A DNA stretch of 64,000 nt from Siderastrea radians (taxonomy: Eukaryota > Cnidaria > Anthozoa > Scleractinia > Rhizangiidae), in NCBI GenBank assembly GCA_964017195.1, contig CAXHKT010000142.1:1-64000 (forward strand), in the 5' to 3' direction. Position 1 is the first letter of the stretch. Each line of letters begins with the position of its first letter. The translations under genes and the position numbers were made by a program. The notes below the pieces were generated by a model, which had not been told where the DNA came from, did no database searches, and saw only the letters and a list, made by a program, of their open reading frames with translations. Shown here one piece after another: positions 1-14,600 of the stretch.

Positions 1-3000
1 GGACTCCCATGAGCCTAGAAACCACACGGGAGAGAAAAGAGAAGGGAGGGGAGAGAGGGGAGAAGAAAAAAGGACTGCTGGCACTCATGATTTTTATATT
101 GCCTACTTTGGAGATAGTTTCTGAACGACCAAAAAGTGCTCGCGACACACCGCTCGGGCACCTCAGCCGAGCGGTACCGTTTTCAAAAATCCGGGTATAT
201 ATTGGCATGAAATGGGCTAAAATGGCCAAGAAATGCTGAAGAGGCCGCTCATCAGCCAGAATTCGGTCATTTTTTGCCATCTGACAACAATTGCTTGCGA
301 TATCTACCTGGATTTTTGAAAAGGTGGCTCCTGAAGATTTGCCCACTTTGGCCGGAACGACACCGAAACCGGATTTTTTGGACTCCCATGAGCCTAGAAA
401 CCACACGGGAGAGAAAAGAGAAGGGAGGGGAGAGAGGGGAGAAGAAAAAAGGACTGCTGGCACTCATGATTTTTATATTGCCTACTTTGGAGATAGTTTC
501 TGAACGACCAAAAAGTGCTCGCGACACACCGCTCGGGCACCTCAGCCGAGCGGTACCGTTTTCAAAAATCCGGGTATATATTGGCATGAAATGGGCTAAA
601 ATGGCCAAGAAATGCTGAAGAGGCCGCTCATCAGCCAGAATTCGGTCATTTTTTGCCATCTGACAACAATTGCTTGCGATATCTACCTGGATTTTTGAAA
701 AGGTGGCTCCTGAAGATTTGCCCACTTTGGCCGGAACGACACCGAAACCGGATTTTTTGGACTCCCATGAGCCTAGAAACCACACGGGAGAGAAAAGAGA
801 AGGGAGGGGAGAGAGGGGAGAAGAAAAAAGGACTGCTGGCACTCATGATTTTTATATTGCCTACTTTGGAGATAGTTTCTGAACGACCAAAAAGTGCTCG
901 CGACACACCGCTCGGGCACCTCAGCCGAGCGGTACCGTTTTCAAAAATCCGGGTATATATTGGCATGAAATGGGCTAAAATGGCCAAGAAATGCTGAAGA
1001 GGCCGCTCATCAGCCAGAATTCGGTCATTTTTTGCCATCTGACAACAATTGCTTGCGATATCTACCTGGATTTTTGAAAAGGTGGCTCCTGAAGATTTGC
1101 CCACTTTGGCCGGAACGACACCGAAACCGGATTTTTTGGACTCCCATGAGCCTAGAAACCACACGGGAGAGAAAAGAGAAGGGAGGGGAGAGAGGGGAGA
1201 AGAAAAAAGGACTGCTGGCACTCATGATTTTTATATTGCCTACTTTGGAGATAGTTTCTGAACGACCAAAAAGTGCTCGCGACACACCGCTCGGGCACCT
1301 CAGCCGAGCGGTACCGTTTTCAAAAATCCGGGTATATATTGGCATGAAATGGGCTAAAATGGCCAAGAAATGCTGAAGAGGCCGCTCATCAGCCAGAATT
1401 CGGTCATTTTTTGCCATCTGACAACAATTGCTTGCGATATCTACCTGGATTTTTGAAAAGGTGGCTCCTGAAGATTTGCCCACTTTGGCCGGAACGACAC
1501 CGAAACCGGATTTTTTGGACTCCCATGAGCCTAGAAACCACACGGGAGAGAAAAGAGAAGGGAGGGGAGAGAGGGGAGAAGAAAAAAGGACTGCTGGCAC
1601 TCATGATTTTTATATTGCCTACTTTGGAGATAGTTTCTGAACGACCAAAAAGTGCTCGCGACACACCGCTCGGGCACCTCAGCCGAGCGGTACCGTTTTC
1701 AAAAATCCGGGTATATATTGGCATGAAATGGGCTAAAATGGCCAAGAAATGCTGAAGAGGCCGCTCATCAGCCAGAATTCGGTCATTTTTTGCCATCTGA
1801 CAACAATTGCTTGCGATATCTACCTGGATTTTTGAAAAGGTGGCTCCTGAAGATTTGCCCACTTTGGCCGGAACGACACCGAAACCGGATTTTTTGGACT
1901 CCCATGAGCCTAGAAACCACACGGGAGAGAAAAGAGAAGGGAGGGGAGAGAGGGGAGAAGAAAAAAGGACTGCTGGCACTCATGATTTTTATATTGCCTA
2001 CTTTGGAGATAGTTTCTGAACGACCAAAAAGTGCTCGCGACACACCGCTCGGGCACCTCAGCCGAGCGGTACCGTTTTCAAAAATCCGGGTATATATTGG
2101 CATGAAATGGGCTAAAATGGCCAAGAAATGCTGAAGAGGCCGCTCATCAGCCAGAATTCGGTCATTTTTTGCCATCTGACAACAATTGCTTGCGATATCT
2201 ACCTGGATTTTTGAAAAGGTGGCTCCTGAAGATTTGCCCACTTTGGCCGGAACGACACCGAAACCGGATTTTTTGGACTCCCATGAGCCTAGAAACCACA
2301 CGGGAGAGAAAAGAGAAGGGAGGGGAGAGAGGGGAGAAGAAAAAAGGACTGCTGGCACTCATGATTTTTATATTGCCTACTTTGGAGATAGTTTCTGAAC
2401 GACCAAAAAGTGCTCGCGACACACCGCTCGGGCACCTCAGCCGAGCGGTACCGTTTTCAAAAATCCGGGTATATATTGGCATGAAATGGGCTAAAATGGC
2501 CAAGAAATGCTGAAGAGGCCGCTCATCAGCCAGAATTCGGTCATTTTTTGCCATCTGACAACAATTGCTTGCGATATCTACCTGGATTTTTGAAAAGGTG
2601 GCTCCTGAAGATTTGCCCACTTTGGCCGGAACGACACCGAAACCGGATTTTTTGGACTCCCATGAGCCTAGAAACCACACGGGAGAGAAAAGAGAAGGGA
2701 GGGGAGAGAGGGGAGAAGAAAAAAGGACTGCTGGCACTCATGATTTTTATATTGCCTACTTTGGAGATAGTTTCTGAACGACCAAAAAGTGCTCGCGACA
2801 CACCGCTCGGGCACCTCAGCCGAGCGGTACCGTTTTCAAAAATCCGGGTATATATTGGCATGAAATGGGCTAAAATGGCCAAGAAATGCTGAAGAGGCCG
2901 CTCATCAGCCAGAATTCGGTCATTTTTTGCCATCTGACAACAATTGCTTGCGATATCTACCTGGATTTTTGAAAAGGTGGCTCCTGAAGATTTGCCCACT

Positions 3001-5572
3001 TTGGCCGGAACGACACCGAAACCGGATTTTTTGGACTCCCATGAGCCTAGAAACCACACGGGAGAGAAAAGAGAAGGGAGGGGAGAGAGGGGAGAAGAAA
3101 AAAGGACTGCTGGCACTCATGATTTTTATATTGCCTACTTTGGAGATAGTTTCTGAACGACCAAAAAGTGCTCGCGACACACCGCTCGGGCACCTCAGCC
3201 GAGCGGTACCGTTTTCAAAAATCCGGGTATATATTGGCATGAAATGGGCTAAAATGGCCAAGAAATGCTGAAGAGGCCGCTCATCAGCCAGAATTCGGTC
3301 ATTTTTTGCCATCTGACAACAATTGCTTGCGATATCTACCTGGATTTTTGAAAAGGTGGCTCCTGAAGATTTGCCCACTTTGGCCGGAACGACACCGAAA
3401 CCGGATTTTTTGGACTCCCATGAGCCTAGAAACCACACGGGAGAGAAAAGAGAAGGGAGGGGAGAGAGGGGAGAAGAAAAAAGGACTGCTGGCACTCATG
3501 ATTTTTATATTGCCTACTTTGGAGATAGTTTCTGAACGACCAAAAAGTGCTCGCGACACACCGCTCGGGCACCTCAGCCGAGCGGTACCGTTTTCAAAAA
3601 TCCGGGTATATATTGGCATGAAATGGGCTAAAATGGCCAAGAAATGCTGAAGAGGCCGCTCATCAGCCAGAATTCGGTCATTTTTTGCCATCTGACAACA
3701 ATTGCTTGCGATATCTACCTGGATTTTTGAAAAGGTGGCTCCTGAAGATTTGCCCACTTTGGCCGGAACGACACCGAAACCGGATTTTTTGGACTCCCAT
3801 GAGCCTAGAAACCACACGGGAGAGAAAAGAGAAGGGAGGGGAGAGAGGGGAGAAGAAAAAAGGACTGCTGGCACTCATGATTTTTATATTGCCTACTTTG
3901 GAGATAGTTTCTGAACGACCAAAAAGTGCTCGCGACACACCGCTCGGGCACCTCAGCCGAGCGGTACCGTTTTCAAAAATCCGGGTATATATTGGCATGA
4001 AATGGGCTAAAATGGCCAAGAAATGCTGAAGAGGCCGCTCATCAGCCAGAATTCGGTCATTTTTTGCCATCTGACAACAATTGCTTGCGATATCTACCTG
4101 GATTTTTGAAAAGGTGGCTCCTGAAGATTTGCCCACTTTGGCCGGAACGACACCGAAACCGGATTTTTTGGACTCCCATGAGCCTAGAAACCACACGGGA
4201 GAGAAAAGAGAAGGGAGGGGAGAGAGGGGAGAAGAAAAAAGGACTGCTGGCACTCATGATTTTTATATTGCCTACTTTGGAGATAGTTTCTGAACGACCA
4301 AAAAGTGCTCGCGACACACCGCTCGGGCACCTCAGCCGAGCGGTACCGTTTTCAAAAATCCGGGTATATATTGGCATGAAATGGGCTAAAATGGCCAAGA
4401 AATGCTGAAGAGGCCGCTCATCAGCCAGAATTCGGTCATTTTTTGCCATCTGACAACAATTGCTTGCGATATCTACCTGGATTTTTGAAAAGGTGGCTCC
4501 TGAAGATTTGCCCACTTTGGCCGGAACGACACCGAAACCGGATTTTTTGGACTCCCATGAGCCTAGAAACCACACGGGAGAGAAAAGAGAAGGGAGGGGA
4601 GAGAGGGGAGAAGAAAAAAGGACTGCTGGCACTCATGATTTTTATATTGCCTACTTTGGAGATAGTTTCTGAACGACCAAAAAGTGCTCGCGACACACCG
4701 CTCGGGCACCTCAGCCGAGCGGTACCGTTTTCAAAAATCCGGGTATATATTGGCATGAAATGGGCTAAAATGGCCAAGAAATGCTGAAGAGGCCGCTCAT
4801 CAGCCAGAATTCGGTCATTTTTTGCCATCTGACAACAATTGCTTGCGATATCTACCTGGATTTTTGAAAAGGTGGCTCCTGAAGATTTGCCCACTTTGGC
4901 CGGAACGACACCGAAACCGGATTTTTTGGACTCCCATGAGCCTAGAAACCACACGGGAGAGAAAAGAGAAGGGAGGGGAGAGAGGGGAGAAGAAAAAAGG
5001 ACTGCTGGCACTCATGATTTTTATATTGCCTACTTTGGAGATAGTTTCTGAACGACCAAAAAGTGCTCGCGACACACCGCTCGGGCACCTCAGCCGAGCG
5101 GTACCGTTTTCAAAAATCCGGGTATATATTGGCATGAAATGGGCTAAAATGGCCAAGAAATGCTGAAGAGGCCGCTCATCAGCCAGAATTCGGTCATTTT
5201 TTGCCATCTGACAACAATTGCTTGCGATATCTACCTGGATTTTTGAAAAGGTGGCTCCTGAAGATTTGCCCACTTTGGCCGGAACGACACCGAAACCGGA
5301 TTTTTTGGACTCCCATGAGCCTAGAAACCACACGGGAGAGAAAAGAGAAGGGAGGGGAGAGAGGGGAGAAGAAAAAAGGACTGCTGGCACTCATGATTTT
5401 TATATTGCCTACTTTGGAGATAGTTTCTGAACGACCAAAAAGTGCTCGCGACACACCGCTCGGGCACCTCAGCCGAGCGGTACCGTTTTCAAAAATCCGG
5501 GTATATATTGGCATGAAATGGGCTAAAATGGCCAAGAAATGCTGAAGAGGCCGCTCATCAGCCAGAATTCGG
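1..5572. repeat. Homogeneous block of the satellite array
   Basis: The leading partial unit and the 14 full units in 267-5,572 look identical; I saw no base difference between them. This implies very recent amplification, or sequence collapse and copying by an assembler. Confidence 0.85.
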
Positions 5573-8500
5573 TCATTTTTTGCCATCTGACAACAATTGC
5601 TTGCGATATCTACCTGGATTTTTGAAAAGGTGGCTCCTGAAGATTTGCCCACTTTGGCCGGAACGACACCGAAACCGGATTTTTTGGACTCCCATGAGCC
5701 TAGAAACCACACGGGAGAGAAAAGAGAAGGGAGGGGAGAGAGGGGAGAAGAAAAAAGGACTGCTGGCACTCATGATTTTTATATTGCCTACTTTGGAGAT
5801 AGTTTCTGAACGACCAAAAAGTGCTCGCGACACACCGCTCGGGCACCACAGCCGAGCGGTACCGTTTTCAAAAATCCGGGTATATATTGGCATGAAATGG
5901 GCTATAATGGCCAAGAAATGCTGAAGAGGCCGCTCATCAGCCAGAATTCGGTCATTTTTTGCCATCTGACAACAATTGCTTGCGATATCTACCTGGATTT
6001 TTGAAAAGGTGGCTCCTGAAGATTTGCCCACTTTGGCCGGAACGACACCGAAACCGGATTTTTTGGACTCCCATGAGCCTAGAAACCACACGGGAGAGAA
6101 AAGAGAAGGGAGGGGAGAGAGGGGAGAAGAAAAAAGGACTGCTGGCACTCATGATTTTTATATTGCCTACTTTGGAGATAGTTTCTGAACGACAAAAAAG
6201 TGCTCGCGACACACCGCTCGGGCACCTCAGCCGAGCGGTACCGTTTTCAAAAATCCGGGTATATATTGGCATGAAATGGGCTAAAATGGCCAAGAAATGC
6301 TGAAGAGGCCGCTCATCAGCCAGAATTCGGTCATTTTTTGCCATCTGACAACAATTGCTTGCGATATCTACCTGGATTTTTGAAAAGGTGGCTCCTGAAG
6401 ATTTGCCCACTTTGGCCGGAACGACACCGAAACCGGATTTTTTGGACTCCCATGAGCCTAGAAACCACACGGGAGAGAAAAGAGAAGGGAGGGGAGAGAG
6501 GGGAGAAGAAAAAAGGACTGCTGGCACTCATGATTTTTATATTGCCTACTTTGGAGATAGTTTCTGAACGACCAAAAAGTGCTCGCGACACACCGCTCGG
6601 GCACCTCAGCCGAGCGGTACCGTTTTCAAAAATCCGGGTATATATTGGCATGAAATGGGCTAAAATGGCCAAGAAATGCTGAAGAGGCCGCTCATCAGCC
6701 AGAATTCGGTCATTTTTTGCCATCTGACAACAATTGCTTGCGATATCTACCTGGATTTTTGAAAAGGTGGCTCCTGAAGATTTGCCCACTTTGGCCGGAA
6801 CGACACCGAAACCGGATTTTTTGGACTCCCATGAGCCTAGAAACCACACGGGAGAGAAAAGAGAAGGGAGGGGAGAGAGGGGAGAAGAAAAAAGGACTGC
6901 TGGCACTCATGATTTTTATATTGCCTACTTTGGAGATAGTTTCTGAACGACCAAAAAGTGCTCGCGACACACCGCTCGGGCACCACAGCCGAGCGGTACC
7001 GTTTTCAAAAATCCGGGTATATATTGGCATGAAATGGGCTATAATGGCCAAGAAATGCTGAAGAGGCCGCTCATCAGCCAGAATTCGGTCATTTTTTGCC
7101 ATCTGACAACAATTGCTTGCGATATCTACCTGGATTTTTGAAAAGGTGGCTCCTGAAGATTTGCCCACTTTGGCCGGAACGACACCGAAACCGGATTTTT
7201 TGGACTCCCATGAGCCTAGAAACCACACGGGAGAGAAAAGAGAAGGGAGGGGAGAGAGGGGAGAAGAAAAAAGGACTGCTGGCACTCATGATTTTTATAT
7301 TGCCTACTTTGGAGATAGTTTCTGAACGACCAAAAAGTGCTCGCGACACACCGCTCGGGCACCACAGCCGAGCGGTACCGTTTTCAAAAATCCGGGTATA
7401 TATTGGCATGAAATGGGCTATAATGGCCAAGAAATGCTGAAGAGGCCGCTCATCAGCCAGAATTCGGTCATTTTTTGCCATCTGACAACAATTGCTTGCG
7501 ATATCTACCTGGATTTTTGAAAAGGTGGCTCCTGAAGATTTGCCCACTTTGGCCGGAACGACACCGAAACCGGATTTTTTGGACTCCCATGAGCCTAGAA
7601 ACCACACGGGAGAGAAAAGAGAAGGGAGGGGAGAGAGGGGAGAAGAAAAAAGGACTGCTGGCACTCATGATTTTTATATTGCCTACTTTGGAGATAGTTT
7701 CTGAACGACAAAAAAGTGCTCGCGACACACCGCTCGGGCACCTCAGCCGAGCGGTACCGTTTTCAAAAATCCGGGTATATATTGGCATGAAATGGGCTAA
7801 AATGGCCAAGAAATGCTGAAGAGGCCGCTCATCAGCCAGAATTCGGTCATTTTTTGCCATCTGACAACAATTGCTTGCGATATCTACCTGGATTTTTGAA
7901 AAGGTGGCTCCTGAAGATTTGCCCACTTTGGCCGGAACGACACCGAAACCGGATTTTTTGGACTCCCATGAGCCTAGAAACCACACGGGAGAGAAAAGAG
8001 AAGGGAGGGGAGAGAGGGGAGAAGAAAAAAGGACTGCTGGCACTCATGATTTTTATATTGCCTACTTTGGAGATAGTTTCTGAACGACCAAAAAGTGCTC
8101 GCGACACACCGCTCGGGCACCACAGCCGAGCGGTACCGTTTTCAAAAATCCGGGTATATATTGGCATGAAATGGGCTATAATGGCCAAGAAATGCTGAAG
8201 AGGCCGCTCATCAGCCAGAATTCGGTCATTTTTTGCCATCTGACAACAATTGCTTGCGATATCTACCTGGATTTTTGAAAAGGTGGCTCCTGAAGATTTG
8301 CCCACTTTGGCCGGAACGACACCGAAACCGGATTTTTTGGACTCCCATGAGCCTAGAAACCACACGGGAGAGAAAAGAGAAGGGAGGGGAGAGAGGGGAG
8401 AAGAAAAAAGGACTGCTGGCACTCATGATTTTTATATTGCCTACTTTGGAGATAGTTTCTGAACGACCAAAAAGTGCTCGCGACACACCGCTCGGGCACC

Positions 8501-8604
8501 TCAGCCGAGCGGTACCGTTTTCAAAAATCCGGGTATATATTGGCATGAAATGGGCTAAAATGGCCAAGAAATGCTGAAGAGGCCGCTCATCAGCCAGAAT
8601 TCGG
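5573..8604. repeat. Mixed-variant block of the satellite array
   Basis: Units begin to differ here. Class B has CCACAG instead of CCTCAG in the hairpin loop plus GGGCTATAAT instead of GGGCTAAAAT (units at 5,573, 6,710, 7,089, 7,847). Class C has GAACGACAAAAA instead of GAACGACCAAAA (units at 5,952 and 7,468). Consensus class A units lie at 6,331 and 8,226. No fixed order is apparent. Confidence 0.85.
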
Positions 8605-11600
8605 TCATTTTTTGCCATCTGACAACAATTGCTTGCGATATCTACCTGGATTTTTGAAAAGGTGGCTCCTGAAGATTTGCCCACTTTGGCCGGAACGACA
8701 CCGAAACCGGATTTTTTGGACTCCCATGAGCCTAGAAACCACACGGGAGAGAAAAGAGAAGGGAGGGGAGAGAGGGGAGAAGAAAAAAGGACTGCTGGCA
8801 CTCATGATTTTTATATTGCCTACTTTGGAGATAGTTTCTGAACGACAAAAAAGTGCTCGCGACACACCGCTCGGGCACCTCAGCCGAGCGGTACCGTTTT
8901 CAAAAATCCGGGTATATATTGGCATGAAATGGGCTAAAATGGCCAAGAAATGCTGAAGAGGCCGCTCATCAGCCAGAATTCGGTCATTTTTTGCCATCTG
9001 ACAACAATTGCTTGCGATATCTACCTGGATTTTTGAAAAGGTGGCTCCTGAAGATTTGCCCACTTTGGCCGGAGTGACCCCGAAACCGGATTTTTTGGAC
9101 TCCCATGAGCCTAGAAACCACACGGGAGAGAAAAGAGAAGGGAGGGGAGAGAGGGGAGAAGAAAAAAGGACTGCTGGCACTCATGATTTTTATATTGCCT
9201 ACTTTGGAGATAGTTTCTGAACGACCAAAAAGTGCTCGCGACACACCGCTCGGGCACCTCAGCCGAGCGGTACCGTTTTCAAAAATCCGGGTATATATTG
9301 GCATGAAATGGGCTAAAATGGCCAAGAAATGCTGAAGAGGCCGCTCATCAGCCAGAATTCGGTCATTTTTTGCCATCTGACAACAATTGCTTGCGATATC
9401 TACCTGGATTTTTGAAAAGGTGGCTCCTGAAGATTTGCCCACTTTGGCCGGAACGACACCGAAACCGGATTTTTTGGACTCCCATGAGCCTAGAAACCAC
9501 ACGGGAGAGAAAAGAGAAGGGAGGGGAGAGAGGGGAGAAGAAAAAAGGACTGCTGGCACTCATGATTTTTATATTGCCTACTTTGGAGATAGTTTCTGAA
9601 CGACCAAAAAGTGCTCGCGACACACCGCTCGGGCACCTCAGCCGAGCGGTACCGTTTTCAAAAATCCGGGTATATATTGGCATGAAATGGGCTATAATGG
9701 CCAAGAAATGCTGAAGAGGCCGCTCATCAGCCAGAATTCGGTCATTTTTTGCCATCTGACAACAATTGCTTGCGATATCTACCTGGATTTTTGAAAAGGT
9801 GGCTCCTGAAGATTTGCCCACTTTGGCCGGAACGACACCGAAACCGGATTTTTTGGACTCCCATGAGCCTAGAAACCACACGGGAGAGAAAAGAGAAGGG
9901 AGGGGAGAGAGGGGAGAAGAAAAAAGGACTGCTGGCACTCATGATTTTTATATTGCCTACTTTGGAGATAGTTTCTGAACGACCAAAAAGTGCTCGCGAC
10001 ACACCGCTCGGGCACCTCAGCCGAGCGGTACCGTTTTCAAAAATCCGGGTATATATTGGCATGAAATGGGCTAAAATGGCCAAGAAATGCTGAAGAGGCC
10101 GCTCATCAGCCAGAATTCGGTCATTTTTTGCCATCTGACAACAATTGCTTGCGATATCTACCTGGATTTTTGAAAAGGTGGCTCCTGAAGATTTGCCCAC
10201 TTTGGCCGGAACGACACCGAAACCGGATTTTTTGGACTCCCATGAGCCTAGAAACCACACGGGAGAGAAAAGAGAAGGGAGGGGAGAGAGGGGAGAAGAA
10301 AAAAGGACTGCTGGCACTCATGATTTTTATATTGCCTACTTTGGAGATAGTTTCTGAACGACAAAAAAGTGCTCGCGACACACCGCTCGGGCACCTCAGC
10401 CGAGCGGTACCGTTTTCAAAAATCCGGGTATATATTGGCATGAAATGGGCTAAAATGGCCAAGAAATGCTGAAGAGGCCGCTCATCAGCCAGAATTCGGT
10501 CATTTTTTGCCATCTGACAACAATTGCTTGCGATATCTACCTGGATTTTTGAAAAGGTGGCTCCTGAAGATTTGCCCACTTTGGCCGGAGTGACCCCGAA
10601 ACCGGATTTTTTGGACTCCCATGAGCCTAGAAACCACACGGGAGAGAAAAGAGAAGGGAGGGGAGAGAGGGGAGAAGAAAAAAGGACTGCTGGCACTCAT
10701 GATTTTTATATTGCCTACTTTGGAGATAGTTTCTGAACGACCAAAAAGTGCTCGCGACACACCGCTCGGGCACCTCAGCCGAGCGGTACCGTTTTCAAAA
10801 ATCCGGGTATATATTGGCATGAAATGGGCTAAAATGGCCAAGAAATGCTGAAGAGGCCGCTCATCAGCCAGAATTCGGTCATTTTTTGCCATCTGACAAC
10901 AATTGCTTGCGATATCTACCTGGATTTTTGAAAAGGTGGCTCCTGAAGATTTGCCCACTTTGGCCGGAACGACACCGAAACCGGATTTTTTGGACTCCCA
11001 TGAGCCTAGAAACCACACGGGAGAGAAAAGAGAAGGGAGGGGAGAGAGGGGAGAAGAAAAAAGGACTGCTGGCACTCATGATTTTTATATTGCCTACTTT
11101 GGAGATAGTTTCTGAACGACCAAAAAGTGCTCGCGACACACCGCTCGGGCACCTCAGCCGAGCGGTACCGTTTTCAAAAATCCGGGTATATATTGGCATG
11201 AAATGGGCTAAAATGGCCAAGAAATGCTGAAGAGGCCGCTCATCAGCCAGAATTCGGTCATTTTTTGCCATCTGACAACAATTGCTTGCGATATCTACCT
11301 GGATTTTTGAAAAGGTGGCTCCTGAAGATTTGCCCACTTTGGCCGGAACGACACCGAAACCGGATTTTTTGGACTCCCATGAGCCTAGAAACCACACGGG
11401 AGAGAAAAGAGAAGGGAGGGGAGAGAGGGGAGAAGAAAAAAGGACTGCTGGCACTCATGATTTTTATATTGCCTACTTTGGAGATAGTTTCTGAACGACC
11501 AAAAAGTGCTCGCGACACACCGCTCGGGCACCACAGCCGAGCGGTACCGTTTTCAAAAATCCGGGTATATATTGGCATGAAATGGGCTATAATGGCCAAG

Positions 11601-14600
11601 AAATGCTGAAGAGGCCGCTCATCAGCCAGAATTCGGTCATTTTTTGCCATCTGACAACAATTGCTTGCGATATCTACCTGGATTTTTGAAAAGGTGGCTC
11701 CTGAAGATTTGCCCACTTTGGCCGGAACGACACCGAAACCGGATTTTTTGGACTCCCATGAGCCTAGAAACCACACGGGAGAGAAAAGAGAAGGGAGGGG
11801 AGAGAGGGGAGAAGAAAAAAGGACTGCTGGCACTCATGATTTTTATATTGCCTACTTTGGAGATAGTTTCTGAACGACCAAAAAGTGCTCGCGACACACC
11901 GCTCGGGCACCTCAGCCGAGCGGTACCGTTTTCAAAAATCCGGGTATATATTGGCATGAAATGGGCTAAAATGGCCAAGAAATGCTGAAGAGGCCGCTCA
12001 TCAGCCAGAATTCGGTCATTTTTTGCCATCTGACAACAATTGCTTGCGATATCTACCTGGATTTTTGAAAAGGTGGCTCCTGAAGATTTGCCCACTTTGG
12101 CCGGAACGACACCGAAACCGGATTTTTTGGACTCCCATGAGCCTAGAAACCACACGGGAGAGAAAAGAGAAGGGAGGGGAGAGAGGGGAGAAGAAAAAAG
12201 GACTGCTGGCACTCATGATTTTTATATTGCCTACTTTGGAGATAGTTTCTGAACGACAAAAAAGTGCTCGCGACACACCGCTCGGGCACCTCAGCCGAGC
12301 GGTACCGTTTTCAAAAATCCGGGTATATATTGGCATGAAATGGGCTAAAATGGCCAAGAAATGCTGAAGAGGCCGCTCATCAGCCAGAATTCGGTCATTT
12401 TTTGCCATCTGACAACAATTGCTTGCGATATCTACCTGGATTTTTGAAAAGGTGGCTCCTGAAGATTTGCCCACTTTGGCCGGAGTGACACCGAAACCGG
12501 ATTTTTTGGACTCCCATGAGCCTAGAAACCACACGGGAGAGAAAAGAGAAGGGAGGGGAGAGAGGGGAGAAGAAAAAAGGACTGCTGGCACTCATGATTT
12601 TTATATTGCCTACTTTGGAGATAGTTTCTGAACGACCAAAAAGTGCTCGCGACACACCGCTCGGGCACCTCAGCCGAGCGGTACCGTTTTCAAAAATCCG
12701 GGTATATATTGGCATGAAATGGGCTAAAATGGCCAAGAAATGCTGAAGAGGCCGCTCATCAGCCAGAATTCGGTCATTTTTTGCCATCTGACAACAATTG
12801 CTTGCGATATCTACCTGGATTTTTGAAAAGGTGGCTCCTGAAGATTTGCCCACTTTGGCCGGAACGACACCGAAACCGGATTTTTTGGACTCCCATGAGC
12901 CTAGAAACCACACGGGAGAGAAAAGAGAAGGGAGGGGAGAGAGGGGAGAAGAAAAAAGGACTGCTGGCACTCATGATTTTTATATTGCCTACTTTGGAGA
13001 TAGTTTCTGAACGACCAAAAAGTGCTCGCGACACACCGCTCGGGCACCTCAGCCGAGCGGTACCGTTTTCAAAAATCCGGGTATATATTGGCATGAAATG
13101 GGCTAAAATGGCCAAGAAATGCTGAAGAGGCCGCTCATCAGCCAGAATTCGGTCATTTTTTGCCATCTGACAACAATTGCTTGCGATATCTACCTGGATT
13201 TTTGAAAAGGTGGCTCCTGAAGATTTGCCCACTTTGGCCGGAACGACACCGAAACCGGATTTTTTGGACTCCCATGAGCCTAGAAACCACACGGGAGAGA
13301 AAAGAGAAGGGAGGGGAGAGAGGGGAGAAGAAAAAAGGACTGCTGGCACTCATGATTTTTATATTGCCTACTTTGGAGATAGTTTCTGAACGACCAAAAA
13401 GTGCTCGCGACACACCGCTCGGGCACCACAGCCGAGCGGTACCGTTTTCAAAAATCCGGGTATATATTGGCATGAAATGGGCTATAATGGCCAAGAAATG
13501 CTGAAGAGGCCGCTCATCAGCCAGAATTCGGTCATTTTTTGCCATCTGACAACAATTGCTTGCGATATCTACCTGGATTTTTGAAAAGGTGGCTCCTGAA
13601 GATTTGCCCACTTTGGCCGGAACGACACCGAAACCGGATTTTTTGGACTCCCATGAGCCTAGAAACCACACGGGAGAGAAAAGAGAAGGGAGGGGAGAGA
13701 GGGGAGAAGAAAAAAGGACTGCTGGCACTCATGATTTTTATATTGCCTACTTTGGAGATAGTTTCTGAACGACCAAAAAGTGCTCGCGACACACCGCTCG
13801 GGCACCTCAGCCGAGCGGTACCGTTTTCAAAAATCCGGGTATATATTGGCATGAAATGGGCTAAAATGGCCAAGAAATGCTGAAGAGGCCGCTCATCAGC
13901 CAGAATTCGGTCATTTTTTGCCATCTGACAACAATTGCTTGCGATATCTACCTGGATTTTTGAAAAGGTGGCTCCTGAAGATTTGCCCACTTTGGCCGGA
14001 ACGACACCGAAACCGGATTTTTTGGACTCCCATGAGCCTAGAAACCACACGGGAGAGAAAAGAGAAGGGAGGGGAGAGAGGGGAGAAGAAAAAAGGACTG
14101 CTGGCACTCATGATTTTTATATTGCCTACTTTGGAGATAGTTTCTGAACGACCAAAAAGTGCTCGCGACACACCGCTCGGGCACCTCAGCCGAGCGGTAC
14201 CGTTTTCAAAAATCCGGGTATATATTGGCATGAAATGGGCTAAAATGGCCAAGAAATGCTGAAGAGGCCGCTCATCAGCCAGAATTCGGTCATTTTTTGC
14301 CATCTGACAACAATTGCTTGCGATATCTACCTGGATTTTTGAAAAGGTGGCTCCTGAAGATTTGCCCACTTTGGCCGGAACGACACCGAAACCGGATTTT
14401 TTGGACTCCCATGAGCCTAGAAACCACACGGGAGAGAAAAGAGAAGGGAGGGGAGAGAGGGGAGAAGAAAAAAGGACTGCTGGCACTCATGATTTTTATA
14501 TTGCCTACTTTGGAGATAGTTTCTGAACGACCAAAAAGTGCTCGCGACACACCGCTCGGGCACCACAGCCGAGCGGTACCGTTTTCAAAAATCCGGGTAT

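Noticed and set aside
240..300. CENP-B box in the satellite (ATTCGGTCATTTTTTG)
   Set aside because: Only the TTCG start fits; the later A and CGGG positions do not match.
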